Positions 8,220-15,844 of a stretch of 64,000 nt of DNA are shown in pieces (position 1 is the stretch's first letter; every line of letters starts with the position of its first letter). Under the pieces are notes generated by a model. That model saw only the letters and a program-made list of their open reading frames with translations. It was not told the origin of the DNA and searched no databases. A program made the translations under genes and the position numbers. The stretch comes from Lacipirellula parvula (GTDB lineage Bacteria > Planctomycetota > Planctomycetia > Pirellulales > Lacipirellulaceae): contig NZ_AP021861.1 of assembly GCF_009177095.1 (NCBI RefSeq), forward strand, positions 6,802,501 to 6,866,500. Reading direction: 5' to 3'.

Positions 8220-9329
8220 ATGAAACAACCCCGCACGATCCTGCATCTCACGAGCCGCCTCAACGGTTATGGCGGAACCGCGATGCTGCGCTCGTTGGCG
8301 GCGAGCCAGTCGGCTGCGGGTGAACGAGTAGTCGTCGGAGCGCTCACCGCCGAGAAGCTGCCGGCGCACGCACTCCGCGATCAAGGCGTCGCTGTGCAGA
8401 AACTCGGTAGCCGCTGGCCGATCGACGTTATTGCGATCGGCCGGCTCGCGCGGTTGCGGCGAAAGCTGGTCGCCGACGTGACGCATGCCTGGGATGTGCG
8501 CACGCTGGCCCAAGCGGCGCTCTCGGGGCGACGGCGACCCGGCAGCATCCTCATCGGCTCGCTGTTGGCGACTGGCGAGGCGACGCCCTGGGCCATTCGC
8601 GTCTTACGCTCGATCGAGTCGCGCGTCACGGCGTTTACGGTGCCGGAAGAATCGGCCCGCGAGCGGCTGACAAAACTTGGCATCGCGCCGCAACGCATCC
8701 ATGTGATCGCCCCGGGCGTGCCGCGCGGCGGCGCCGGCGAACGCCCGCACGGACGACGGATGCTATTGAAGGAACTCGGTCTCGGCGACGAATCCAAACT
8801 GATCGCCGTCTCGGGACCGCTGCGCCGCCATCGGCAAGTCGACGAAGCCATCTGGGCCTTCGAACTCGTACGGGTGATTTACCCCACGGCTCGCCTATTA
8901 GTCGTCGGCGATGGCCCAGACCGCGCGCGGCTTGAGCGATTCGCCGAACAAACGAGCGAACCAGGCTGCGTCCGCTTCCTCGGCTATCGCGACGATTGGC
9001 GTCAACTTCTGCCGGGGGTCGATGTCTTCTGGCAACTCAATGCGTCCGTAACGACGCCGCTCGCACTGCTCGAAGCGGGCGCTGCCGGGGTGCCGGCGGT
9101 CGCGAGCGATGTTCCGGCCCACCGCGCGGCCATCGTCAACGATCGGACGGGCATGCTGGTGAAACTCAACGACCGCGCCGAAGCGGTGCGCCCGACGAAT
9201 GATTTGATCGCCAATCCCACGCGAGCGGAGCGGATGGGCCAAGCAGCGGCGGAACACGTTGCCGCAAAGTGGTCGCTCGATGCGACGCTCAGCGCCTTCG
9301 ATCGCTTATACGAACGATTGATCCCCTAG
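8220..9329 (+). CDS. Glycosyltransferase family 4
   Basis: 369 residues with the GT-B layout of family 4. The N-terminal domain opens with TILHLTSRLNGYGGTAMLRSL (donor-side glycine loop). The C-terminal domain has IAVSGPLRRHRQVDEAIWAF, ARLLVVGDGPDRARLERFA, VRFLGYRDDW and then a PLALLEAGAAGVPAVASDVPAHR segment replacing the usual EPfG(l/m)..lEAmA..vPvvas. The acidic ExxxxxxxE pair is only partly kept (LLEAG is present, the first Glu appears to be Thr-Pro). It probably transfers a sugar to a cell-surface glycan; the acceptor is unknown. The start was chosen at 8220 because upstream codons fall in a REP element. The stop codon TAG is the first part of the next REP. Confidence 0.82.
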   Translation: MKQPRTILHLTSRLNGYGGTAMLRSLAASQSAAGERVVVGALTAEKLPAHALRDQGVAVQKLGSRWPIDVIAIGRLARLRRKLVADVTHAWDVRTLAQAALSGRRRPGSILIGSLLATGEATPWAIRVLRSIESRVTAFTVPEESARERLTKLGIAPQRIHVIAPGVPRGGAGERPHGRRMLLKELGLGDESKLIAVSGPLRRHRQVDEAIWAFELVRVIYPTARLLVVGDGPDRARLERFAEQTSEPGCVRFLGYRDDWRQLLPGVDVFWQLNASVTTPLALLEAGAAGVPAVASDVPAHRAAIVNDRTGMLVKLNDRAEAVRPTNDLIANPTRAERMGQAAAEHVAAKWSLDATLSAFDRLYERLIP

Positions 9330-9416
9330 CCCCGGGCTCCGCCCGGGGGTCGCGCACCATGCCGATGGTACGTCGCCTCTACTTCATGCCGACCCCCGGG
9401 CGGAGCCCGGGGCTAG
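9326..9416. repeat. REP pair, CCCCGGGC family, copy 3
   Basis: Nearly identical to copy 2. Its left end gives the TAG stop of the plus-strand glycosyltransferase and its right end gives the stop of the minus-strand gene at 9413-9625, so one element terminates two convergent genes. Confidence 0.88.
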
Positions 9417-9625
9417 ACCGCGTCAGCCACGATCTTTCGCACACGCGCCAAGCACTGCGAAGTGAGAATCTGCGGCGGCATCCAGACGTCGCTCGTCACC
9501 GGCACGCCGTGCCCGACCGATCGGCGACGGTGTTCCGATGCGGTCCAAAGGCGGCGAATCTCGGCACACTCTTCAACAATCTGCCGACGGCTCGGCAGAT
9601 ACTGCGGTCGTTCCAGGCGGCTCAT
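9413..9625 (-). CDS. Small conserved-looking basic protein of unknown function
   Basis: 70 residues beginning MSRLERPQYLPSRRQIVEECAEIRR, with a GAGGGGG ribosome-binding site just before the ATG. It is Arg-rich in the middle (SEHRRRSVG) and has no signal peptide or membrane segment. I recall similar small proteins in planctomycete genomes but cannot verify this here. The stop codon lies within a REP element. Function unknown. Confidence 0.55.
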   Translation of the reverse strand: MSRLERPQYLPSRRQIVEECAEIRRLWTASEHRRRSVGHGVPVTSDVWMPPQILTSQCLARVRKIVADAV

Positions 9626-10106
9626 ACCCCCTCGCTACTGGTGAGTACATCATCGGGACGCGCCATCCTGGGCAGAGCAATGAAGCTCGCCCCGTCGCAT
9701 GAGCCTCCAGCTGCTACGCGGAGTTAACGCTGACGGGATGAAGAGCTCAGAATGGCCGGACTGCATGAAAAGTTCGCAAGAAACCGCCGGGGCCAGGCAG
9801 CTCGCAGTGGCGAAGCAGGTGGTGGGTATCCAGCAGCGGCGACCCGGCCCCGGCAGTCAGGTGGTGAGATCGTTGTAACCGGCGACCATGGAGATTGTGT
9901 GTAGGCCGAGCGAAAAATGGGCGAAGATTCCCGTGGCGGCCACCCTCGTTCTCGGCAATCCCCTTAGCCCCCGGTTCTTCAAACCGGGGGCAATTGCCGT
10001 TAAACGCCGACGCCCGCAACCGCCCGCACATATTACTTCCGCTGCCCAAATTCTCTAGAATCATCAGCCACGGCCGATCGGCCGAGCACCACGGAGGATG
10101 CACGAG
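9626..10106. other. Gene-free stretch upstream of glgC with one strong hairpin
   Basis: No convincing gene. The main feature is a hairpin GCCCCCGGTT(9967-9976)/AACCGGGGGC(9982-9991), preceded by TTA so that it begins TAGCCCCCGG like the REP family. It has no T-tract. The last 13 bases hold the GGAGG site for glgC. Confidence 0.5.
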
Positions 10107-11342
10107 ATGAAAGACGTTCTGGCGGTCGTTTTGGCGGGTGGCAAAGGATCGCGGCTCGAGCCGCTCACTCGCGATCGGGCCAAGCCCGCCGTTCCCTTCG
10201 GCGGCATCTACCGGATCATCGACTTCACGTTATCGAATTGCCTCAACAGCGGCATTCGCAAGATCCTGGTCCTCACCCAGTACAAGGCGATGAGCCTCGC
10301 CCGCCACGTCACCAACGGCTGGCGGCATCTTCTCTGCCGCGAGCTGGGCGAATTCATCGACGTCGTGCCCCCGCAGCAGCGGATCGACGAGCAGTGGTAC
10401 CAAGGGACCGCCGACGCGGTCTACCAAAACATCTACACGCTCGAACAAGAGCGGCCGAAGTACGTGGTGATCCTCGCTGGCGACCACATCTACAAGATGG
10501 ACTACAGCAAGATGGTCGCCTACCACATCGAGAACGCCGCCGACCTCACGATCGGCGCCCTCCGCGTGACGCCCAAGGAGGCTCGCGAGTTCGGCGTGAT
10601 GGAAATCGACGCGAGTCGGCGGATTATCGGCTTCGAAGAAAAAGTGCCGAACCCCAAGACGATTCCCGGCGACCCCGACCACTGCCTGGCATCAATGGGC
10701 ATCTACGTCTTCAACGCGCCGTTCCTGTTCGACCAACTCTGCCAAGATGCGACGTTGCCGGAAAGCGCGCACGACTTCGGCCGAAACATCATTCCGTCGA
10801 TCATCAACACCCACAAAGTGATGGCGTTCCCGTTCCAAGACGAGAACAGCAAGCAGGACGCTTACTGGAAGGACGTGGGGACGCTCGATGCGTACTACGA
10901 AGCCAACATCGAGCTAACGGCGGTCGATCCGCTGCTCAATATGTACGACTACCACTGGCCGGTGCGGACCGACCAGCCGAACCTGCCGCCGCCCAAGTTC
11001 GTGTTCGACGAGAACTCGGGCCGGCGCGGCGAAGCCCACGACAGCATCGTCGCCGCGGGGACAATCATCGCCGGCGGGCATGTCACGCGCTCGATCATCG
11101 GGCCGAAGAGCCGCGTCGAAGAACGGGCCGAAGTGACCGAGTCGATCTTGTTCTCGGGCGTTCACATCGGCAAAGGGGCGATCATCCGCCGCGCGATCAT
11201 CGACAAGAACGTCTTCATCCCGGACGGCGCCCAAGTCGGCGTCGATCTGGAAGCCGATCGCCGCCGTGGGTTCGAGGTGACTGAAAAGGGCGTGGTGGTG
11301 ATCCCGACGATCGACGGGTCGGAGGCGTTGTTCTCGCGGTAG
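10107..11342 (+). CDS. glgC: Glucose-1-phosphate adenylyltransferase (ADP-glucose pyrophosphorylase)
   Basis: 411 residues. It has the nucleotidyltransferase signature VLAGGKGSRLEPLTRDRAKP, the KPAVPFGGIYRIIDFTLSN segment, GTADAVYQN, the metal-binding LAGDHIYKMDY, and a C-terminal left-handed beta helix (IAGGHVTRSIIGPKSRVEE, GVHIGKGAIIRRAIID). It makes ADP-glucose from glucose 1-phosphate and ATP, the committed step of glycogen synthesis. GGAGG at 10093-10097 overlaps an upstream ATG at 10098 but is correctly spaced for the ATG at 10107, so that start is used. A gene of unknown function follows 21 bases downstream. No other glycogen gene is present in the window. Confidence 0.95.
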   Translation: MKDVLAVVLAGGKGSRLEPLTRDRAKPAVPFGGIYRIIDFTLSNCLNSGIRKILVLTQYKAMSLARHVTNGWRHLLCRELGEFIDVVPPQQRIDEQWYQGTADAVYQNIYTLEQERPKYVVILAGDHIYKMDYSKMVAYHIENAADLTIGALRVTPKEAREFGVMEIDASRRIIGFEEKVPNPKTIPGDPDHCLASMGIYVFNAPFLFDQLCQDATLPESAHDFGRNIIPSIINTHKVMAFPFQDENSKQDAYWKDVGTLDAYYEANIELTAVDPLLNMYDYHWPVRTDQPNLPPPKFVFDENSGRRGEAHDSIVAAGTIIAGGHVTRSIIGPKSRVEERAEVTESILFSGVHIGKGAIIRRAIIDKNVFIPDGAQVGVDLEADRRRGFEVTEKGVVVIPTIDGSEALFSR

Positions 11343-11363
11343 GCCGTCGCTCACGGAGGCTCC

Positions 11364-12233
11364 ATGCAGGTCGCCAGATTCTGGGCCACCGAGAAGGCAG
11401 TCGGCTTGAATTCCCAAGGCGTCGAAGTGGAAACGTCGGCCTGGGGTTGGTCGTCGGACAGCCTTGAGGAAGCTCAAGCCCGCGCGAAAGCAACGGCGGC
11501 CAGCGTGGTCCGTTGGCTGAGCTCTGATCGCGATGAGTCGTTGCCATCGCAAAGCGAGTACCAGTACCTTGTCGACCGACCGCCTTGCGAGCAGCTGCTC
11601 GAAGAGTTTCAGGACGATGCGGGCGAGACTGCGGCGTTGATCACCCGCAACAAGTACGGCAGCCTCGTGCTGAATTGCCGCGATCTGATGTTCGTCGACG
11701 TCGACTTCCCCAGTCCCTCCTTCTGGCGAGTCTTATGGTGTAAGTTCCGCGGACAGCCCGTTCGCCCCACGCCTAAGGAAGCGGCGGCAAGAGAGCGAGT
11801 CCAGCAGTGGCGCCTCGCCAATCGCCAGTACTCAACCCGCCTCTACGAAACCGCTGCCGGGCTGAGGCTAATCATCGTCGACCGCATGCTAAGCGCCGAG
11901 TCCGACGAGTCGCGCAAGATTCTACGGGAGCTCGGCAGCGACCCGCTCTATCAGAAGCTTTGCCAAACGCAAAGCTGCTTCCGCGCGAGACTCAGCCCGA
12001 AACCCTGGCGGCTAGGAGTGGCGGCGCCCCCAAAGCGATTTCCGTTCTTCGCCAATGGCGACGAAGGTGGCTTTCGCCAATGGATTGAGACGTACGAGCA
12101 GGCCTCGGCGAGTGCAGCGTCATGCAAGCTAATCGACGTCTCCGGCCCGCCGCGAGTCGATCCGGCGCTGGCGCCGCTGCTAGAACTTCACGACGCCATG
12201 ACCAAAGCAACTTCCGGGCTGCGGCTGGCATAG
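11364..12233 (+). CDS. Conserved-looking protein of unknown function, downstream of glgC
   Basis: 289 residues, with GGAGG nine bases before the ATG and only 21 bases after glgC, so probably co-transcribed with it. There is no signal peptide or membrane segment. The central part has LVLNCRDLMFVDVDFP (about 105-120), a DxD on a predicted strand, then RLYETAAGLRLIIVD (about 160-174), then DPLYQKLCQTQSCFRARLSPKPWRLG, which looks strongly constrained (two Cys, an Arg-rich turn). A DxD strand followed by an Arg-containing strand is compatible with nucleotidyltransferase or primase-like folds, but this is inference only. The function is not known to me. Confidence 0.72.
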   Translation: MQVARFWATEKAVGLNSQGVEVETSAWGWSSDSLEEAQARAKATAASVVRWLSSDRDESLPSQSEYQYLVDRPPCEQLLEEFQDDAGETAALITRNKYGSLVLNCRDLMFVDVDFPSPSFWRVLWCKFRGQPVRPTPKEAAARERVQQWRLANRQYSTRLYETAAGLRLIIVDRMLSAESDESRKILRELGSDPLYQKLCQTQSCFRARLSPKPWRLGVAAPPKRFPFFANGDEGGFRQWIETYEQASASAASCKLIDVSGPPRVDPALAPLLELHDAMTKATSGLRLA

Positions 12234-12512
12234 CAGCGCAGCTAGTCACAGCGATTTTCGTTGTTACAAAAACGTAGGGGAAACCGACCAAAGAACGCTC
12301 TGTTCGTCCTGCTCTCATGCTCATCCTCGCCGGTTCCGGCGGGCCTTCGTCTACCAAGCTCGCCGAGTTGCTTTATTCTCCGCCGGGAAGATGAGATACT
12401 AGAAGCGGCGACCTGATCGCCAGTTGCGAGTCTTGCAACGCTAATCACCATTCTGAATTTCGGCCGCCGCTTCTGCAGCGGCCGATGTTCGCTCATCGCG
12501 GAGAAGTAAACC

Positions 12513-13583
12513 ATGACCGCCGGACGCAGCGGGTTGCTGTTGGCAGGCTTGATCGCCGTCGCCATCGTCTTTGGATATCGAGCCAACGTCTACCAGCAGC
12601 CGACGCCAAAGCCGATGAAGTCGATCGTCTTGGTCACCGGCGGCTCCGGTCCGTTCTGGCAACTTGTCGAGCAAGGCGCCAAGAAGGCGTCGAAAGACCT
12701 CGACGTCGACGTCATCTTCAAAGCTCCGGAGGATGAGGAGAATGCAGGAGAGCAAACCGATATTCTCTCGCAGCTGAATCTCGACGAGGTCGACGGCGTA
12801 GCAATCAGCCCTCTCGATCCCGAATCGCAATCGCCGCTCATCAATCGCATGTGCGAGCACGCGCTGGTGATCACCTACGATTCCGACGCACCGCTTAGCG
12901 CCCGCGACACCTACGTCGGCGCGAGCAATTTGGCTGCAGGAAAATTAGTCGCCCAACTCGTCCGCGAAGCCGCGCCCTCTGGCGGAGAAGTCGCCTGCGT
13001 CGCCGTTAACTTCACCAAGGACAACATGAAGGAGCGTCGCGAAGGCTTCGAGAGCGGACTCGCCAAGTCGCCTAACGATGCGGCCTCAAAAGAGTCAGAA
13101 GAGTCAGAAGAAAAGCAACCGACGTATGAAATCGTCGAGTTCCTCACCGACGATAGCGACAACGACCGTTGCCGCGAACTAGCGGCGAAGCTTCTCGACG
13201 AGCATCCAAAGCTCGTCTGCTTCGTCGGCATGAACGCCCAACACGCCGGCATCTTGCTCGACGTACTCAAGGAAAAGAATCGGCTCGATCAGGTAAAGGT
13301 CGTCGGCTTCGACGAAGCGAGCGACACGCTCGACGGTATCCGCGGCGGAGAGGTCTATGCGACCGTCGTTCAAGACCCATTCCGCTATGGCTACGAATCG
13401 ATCCGCCGCATCGCCACGATCTGCCGCGGCGAAGAGGGATTGCGGCCGCTGTCAGGGACGCACAGCACCTACAACATCGGCGTCCAGGCGGTGCGGAAGG
13501 ACAACGTCGACGCCTTCCAGAAGCAGCTTGATGAGCGGCTGAAGAACGGCAAGGACAAGGAAGCGAAAGAGGCCGGCGGCTAG
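12513..13583 (+). CDS. Periplasmic sugar-binding protein (RbsB-like), orphan
   Basis: 356 residues. An N-terminal hydrophobic segment (about 7-24) acts as signal or anchor; it lacks a clear lipobox Cys. The rest follows the Peripla_BP_4 / RbsB fold: IVLVTGGSGPFWQLVEQGAKKA, DGVAISPLDPESQSPLIN, VITYDSDAPLSARDTYVGASN, VCFVGMNAQHAGILLDVLKE, VKVVGFDEASDTLDGIRGG and ATVVQDPFRYGYESI. In ABC systems this protein hands sugars to a permease, but no permease or ATPase gene is adjacent. It may serve a remote transporter or act as a sensor. A Ser/Glu-rich insert (about 190-206) has low complexity. The gene stands alone between two gaps. Confidence 0.85.
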   Translation: MTAGRSGLLLAGLIAVAIVFGYRANVYQQPTPKPMKSIVLVTGGSGPFWQLVEQGAKKASKDLDVDVIFKAPEDEENAGEQTDILSQLNLDEVDGVAISPLDPESQSPLINRMCEHALVITYDSDAPLSARDTYVGASNLAAGKLVAQLVREAAPSGGEVACVAVNFTKDNMKERREGFESGLAKSPNDAASKESEESEEKQPTYEIVEFLTDDSDNDRCRELAAKLLDEHPKLVCFVGMNAQHAGILLDVLKEKNRLDQVKVVGFDEASDTLDGIRGGEVYATVVQDPFRYGYESIRRIATICRGEEGLRPLSGTHSTYNIGVQAVRKDNVDAFQKQLDERLKNGKDKEAKEAGG

Positions 13584-13609
13584 AGAGCTTCTCAAGATAA
13601 CTGTTGTGG

Positions 13610-13703
13610 CTCCCTCCCCCTTGAGGGGAGGGCTGGGGAGGGGGTGGATCGCTGGTACCAGCTTCAGTTACCCCTCCCTAACTCTCCCCCTCAAGGGGAG
13701 GGG
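13610..13703. repeat. Inverted repeat, CTCCCCTTGAGGGGAG family, copy 1
   Basis: Left part 13610-13645 and right part 13670-13703 are imperfect reverse complements, each containing its own CCCC..TTGA..GGGG hairpin, with GGTACCA in the centre. A second copy in the opposite orientation is at 51576-51670, and a third, diverged copy lies inside the flavoprotein gene at 56528-56651. It lies between the convergent genes of the sugar-binding and secreted proteins. Confidence 0.8.
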
Positions 13704-13826
13704 ACCTCAGCGTTTCATTTCCGCCGTGCTTCCGGCGGCTTGCTGATGAATAGCCTTCGGAGCCCGGGGCGAGGGTGCGGCAACCATCTGCTCCACTCAG
13801 GATTCAGACGTTCTCACGTTGCCGGC

Positions 13827-15212
13827 CTACTTCTTCTCGGCCCCAGGCTTCGCCGCCGTGCTGGTCGGAGCGTCAAGCAGCACCAACGTGTCGATGATCG
13901 CCCGATCGGCGTCCGCGAACCGCTCTTCCGCCGACTGCTCGACCGTGACGGCAACCGTCGTCGGTCGCTTGCCTGCATCGGCGATAAAGTAGTACCGCCA
14001 CTGCATCGGCACGTCGTCGACCTTGCCGACGGCGACAATCCCGAGGCACTGGTGCCCCGAAGCGTTCGCCCATTCGGTAGCCGCCTTTACCTCGCCGAGC
14101 TTGTCGCCCAGCGACTTCACGACATTATCTTCGAAGTGCTGCAGCGTCATCGGCTTGTCGGCAGGACGCACCGGCAGCGTCGTGATGTTGCAGTGGCCAA
14201 GTAATTCGCCCGCGACCATCAACCGTAGCGAGAGCGCCTCGCGTTGTTCGGCGGTGAGGAACCACGCCTTGTCGTGCATGAAGCGGTAGCCGCGGTCGGC
14301 CGACTCCAGCCGCAGGCGGCGGAGATCCGCCGGCGCCTTCGCTTTGGCGGCGTCAATCTGGGCGGTGTCGAAGGCGTCCGCTTGATTGGTCTTCGAGAGG
14401 GGCGTCATCACCAGCGACAGCTTGGCGACGACGTCGAGGCCTGGCGACACTTCGCCCGCTTTGCGGACTTCCTTGATCGCCATGTTGAACTTGGTAATCC
14501 GGCGTTCGTCGAGGTGGAACAAGTAAGCGCCGCGGAGGTCCATCTCGCTGGCAGCCCCGTCGACCGTGCCGTGGATCACGCCGGCCAGGCGGATTTGCAC
14601 CTGCCGATTTTCCATGCCGGTGACGACGCTACGGACTTCGCAGACGGCGACGTTGTCCATGCCGACCAACCCGCCGATGGTTTGCGCGTCGTGGTCCCAG
14701 CCTTCCGATTCCTTTAGCGCTCGTCCGGGCAGCAGCCGCTCGATGAGCAACGAATTGCCGATGACGTTGACGAGATCGAACTCGTCACGCGTGAGCGTTT
14801 GTTCTAACCCGTTGAGGGCTGACGAACCGTCGGCGGCGACGTCGACGACAATCACGCGATCATCCTTCGCCAGCTGGCGATCGGCGCCCAGTTCGTCGGT
14901 CTTCAGCGTCGCCTTGGCCGTGAAGTAGTTCCGCAGCGAGCGGGCTGGCTTCTCGGCGTAGGACGACCAATTGATCAGCCGCTCGTCGTAGCTCATGTCC
15001 GCGACGACGCTGGTGGCTAGTTTGGCTTCGTTCCCTTCGGCGTCTTTCGCAAACAGGTCGCCGCCGACTTCCATCTTGGCGTCGACGTGGATCACGTCGC
15101 CTGCTTTCACGCCGGTCGACAGGTCATAGGCCTCGCCGGGCGCGGCCCAGCATTGCAAAACTGGCAAAGTTGCGGCGAATAAAGAAACGACGGCAACGAG
15201 GATACGCGACAT
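13827..15212 (-). CDS. Secreted protein of unknown function
   Basis: 461 residues with a Sec signal peptide (MSRILVAVVSLFAATLPVLQCWAAPGEA). The mature protein is mixed, with several segments recalling beta-sandwich secreted proteins (VIHVDAKMEVGGDLF, GAYLFHLDERRITKFNMAIKEVRKAG). No catalytic motif is evident. The C-terminus is Ala- and Lys-rich (TSTAAKPGAEKK). The gene is divergent from the sigma factor gene across 632 bases. It may belong to a planctomycete-restricted family; the function is unknown. Confidence 0.72.
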   Translation of the reverse strand: MSRILVAVVSLFAATLPVLQCWAAPGEAYDLSTGVKAGDVIHVDAKMEVGGDLFAKDAEGNEAKLATSVVADMSYDERLINWSSYAEKPARSLRNYFTAKATLKTDELGADRQLAKDDRVIVVDVAADGSSALNGLEQTLTRDEFDLVNVIGNSLLIERLLPGRALKESEGWDHDAQTIGGLVGMDNVAVCEVRSVVTGMENRQVQIRLAGVIHGTVDGAASEMDLRGAYLFHLDERRITKFNMAIKEVRKAGEVSPGLDVVAKLSLVMTPLSKTNQADAFDTAQIDAAKAKAPADLRRLRLESADRGYRFMHDKAWFLTAEQREALSLRLMVAGELLGHCNITTLPVRPADKPMTLQHFEDNVVKSLGDKLGEVKAATEWANASGHQCLGIVAVGKVDDVPMQWRYYFIADAGKRPTTVAVTVEQSAEERFADADRAIIDTLVLLDAPTSTAAKPGAEKK

Positions 15213-15844
15213 TTTTTGGGTTCCGACTCTTGATTGGACGCCGGACAGTGCGAATCGATGGCGACCAGGAGGGCCGCGAAGTCCGGCGAGCGCGGCGGAT
15301 CATAACGGTTAGCGGGCAATCGCCCAAGATCGGCTGGAAATTCACCGCGATCAGGCTGCCACGGTGGACAAGGATCCGCCGCCCCCTCCCCGGCAGGGGC
15401 CGATTTCGTCGACACCGCCCATCGCGGGAAACCGAGGGTTTTTGCGGAATTCCGCCCATTATTCCCGCCGGACCGGACATCGTAAGTTATCTTTCAGTAG
15501 TCACTTACGACAAACTTTTCTCATTCGGCGGAATCTATTGCGCCGAAAACCGCGAACTTTCTATCGACCCAAATCGCTCTTTCTTCGTACAACCAGTAAC
15601 CCTTGAAGTCGCTAGCAACCCTCGGAATGGGGTCAAGATAGCGACCTCGAGCGGCGCGATGCGCCACCCCGGGGGAGTCGCTGGCAATCAAATGCCAAAT
15701 CGCTCCACCCGCCGCAAACAAGTGGGCACGATTTTCGTACAGGAGACATCAGAGCTAATAGACGCCGTTACCGCCGTGGGCGAAGGAATCGCAAGGAACA
15801 CCACGTGCCCGCCGTTTGAGGACTGTCAGAGAAGAAGGTGTACC
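15213..15844. other. Long divergent intergenic region upstream of the sigma factor gene
   Basis: 632 bases with no convincing gene. Two inverted repeats stand out: CGTAAGT 15481-15487 with ACTTACG 15503-15509, which could be a protein-binding site, and GTCGCTA 15608-15614 with TAGCGAC 15639-15645, which could form an RNA hairpin in a long leader. A reading frame continues upstream from the sigma factor ATG, but its composition is unlike the protein and it is treated as non-coding. No confident promoter was found. Confidence 0.45.

Noticed and set aside
9747-10103. 118-codon minus-strand frame upstream of glgC
   Set aside because: It overlaps the hairpin and the glgC ribosome-binding site, and its composition is not protein-like.
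15170-15844. 225-codon N-terminal extension of the sigma factor
   Set aside because: It overlaps the start of the divergent secreted-protein gene, is unlike the rest of the protein, and the ATG at 15845 has a good ribosome-binding site.
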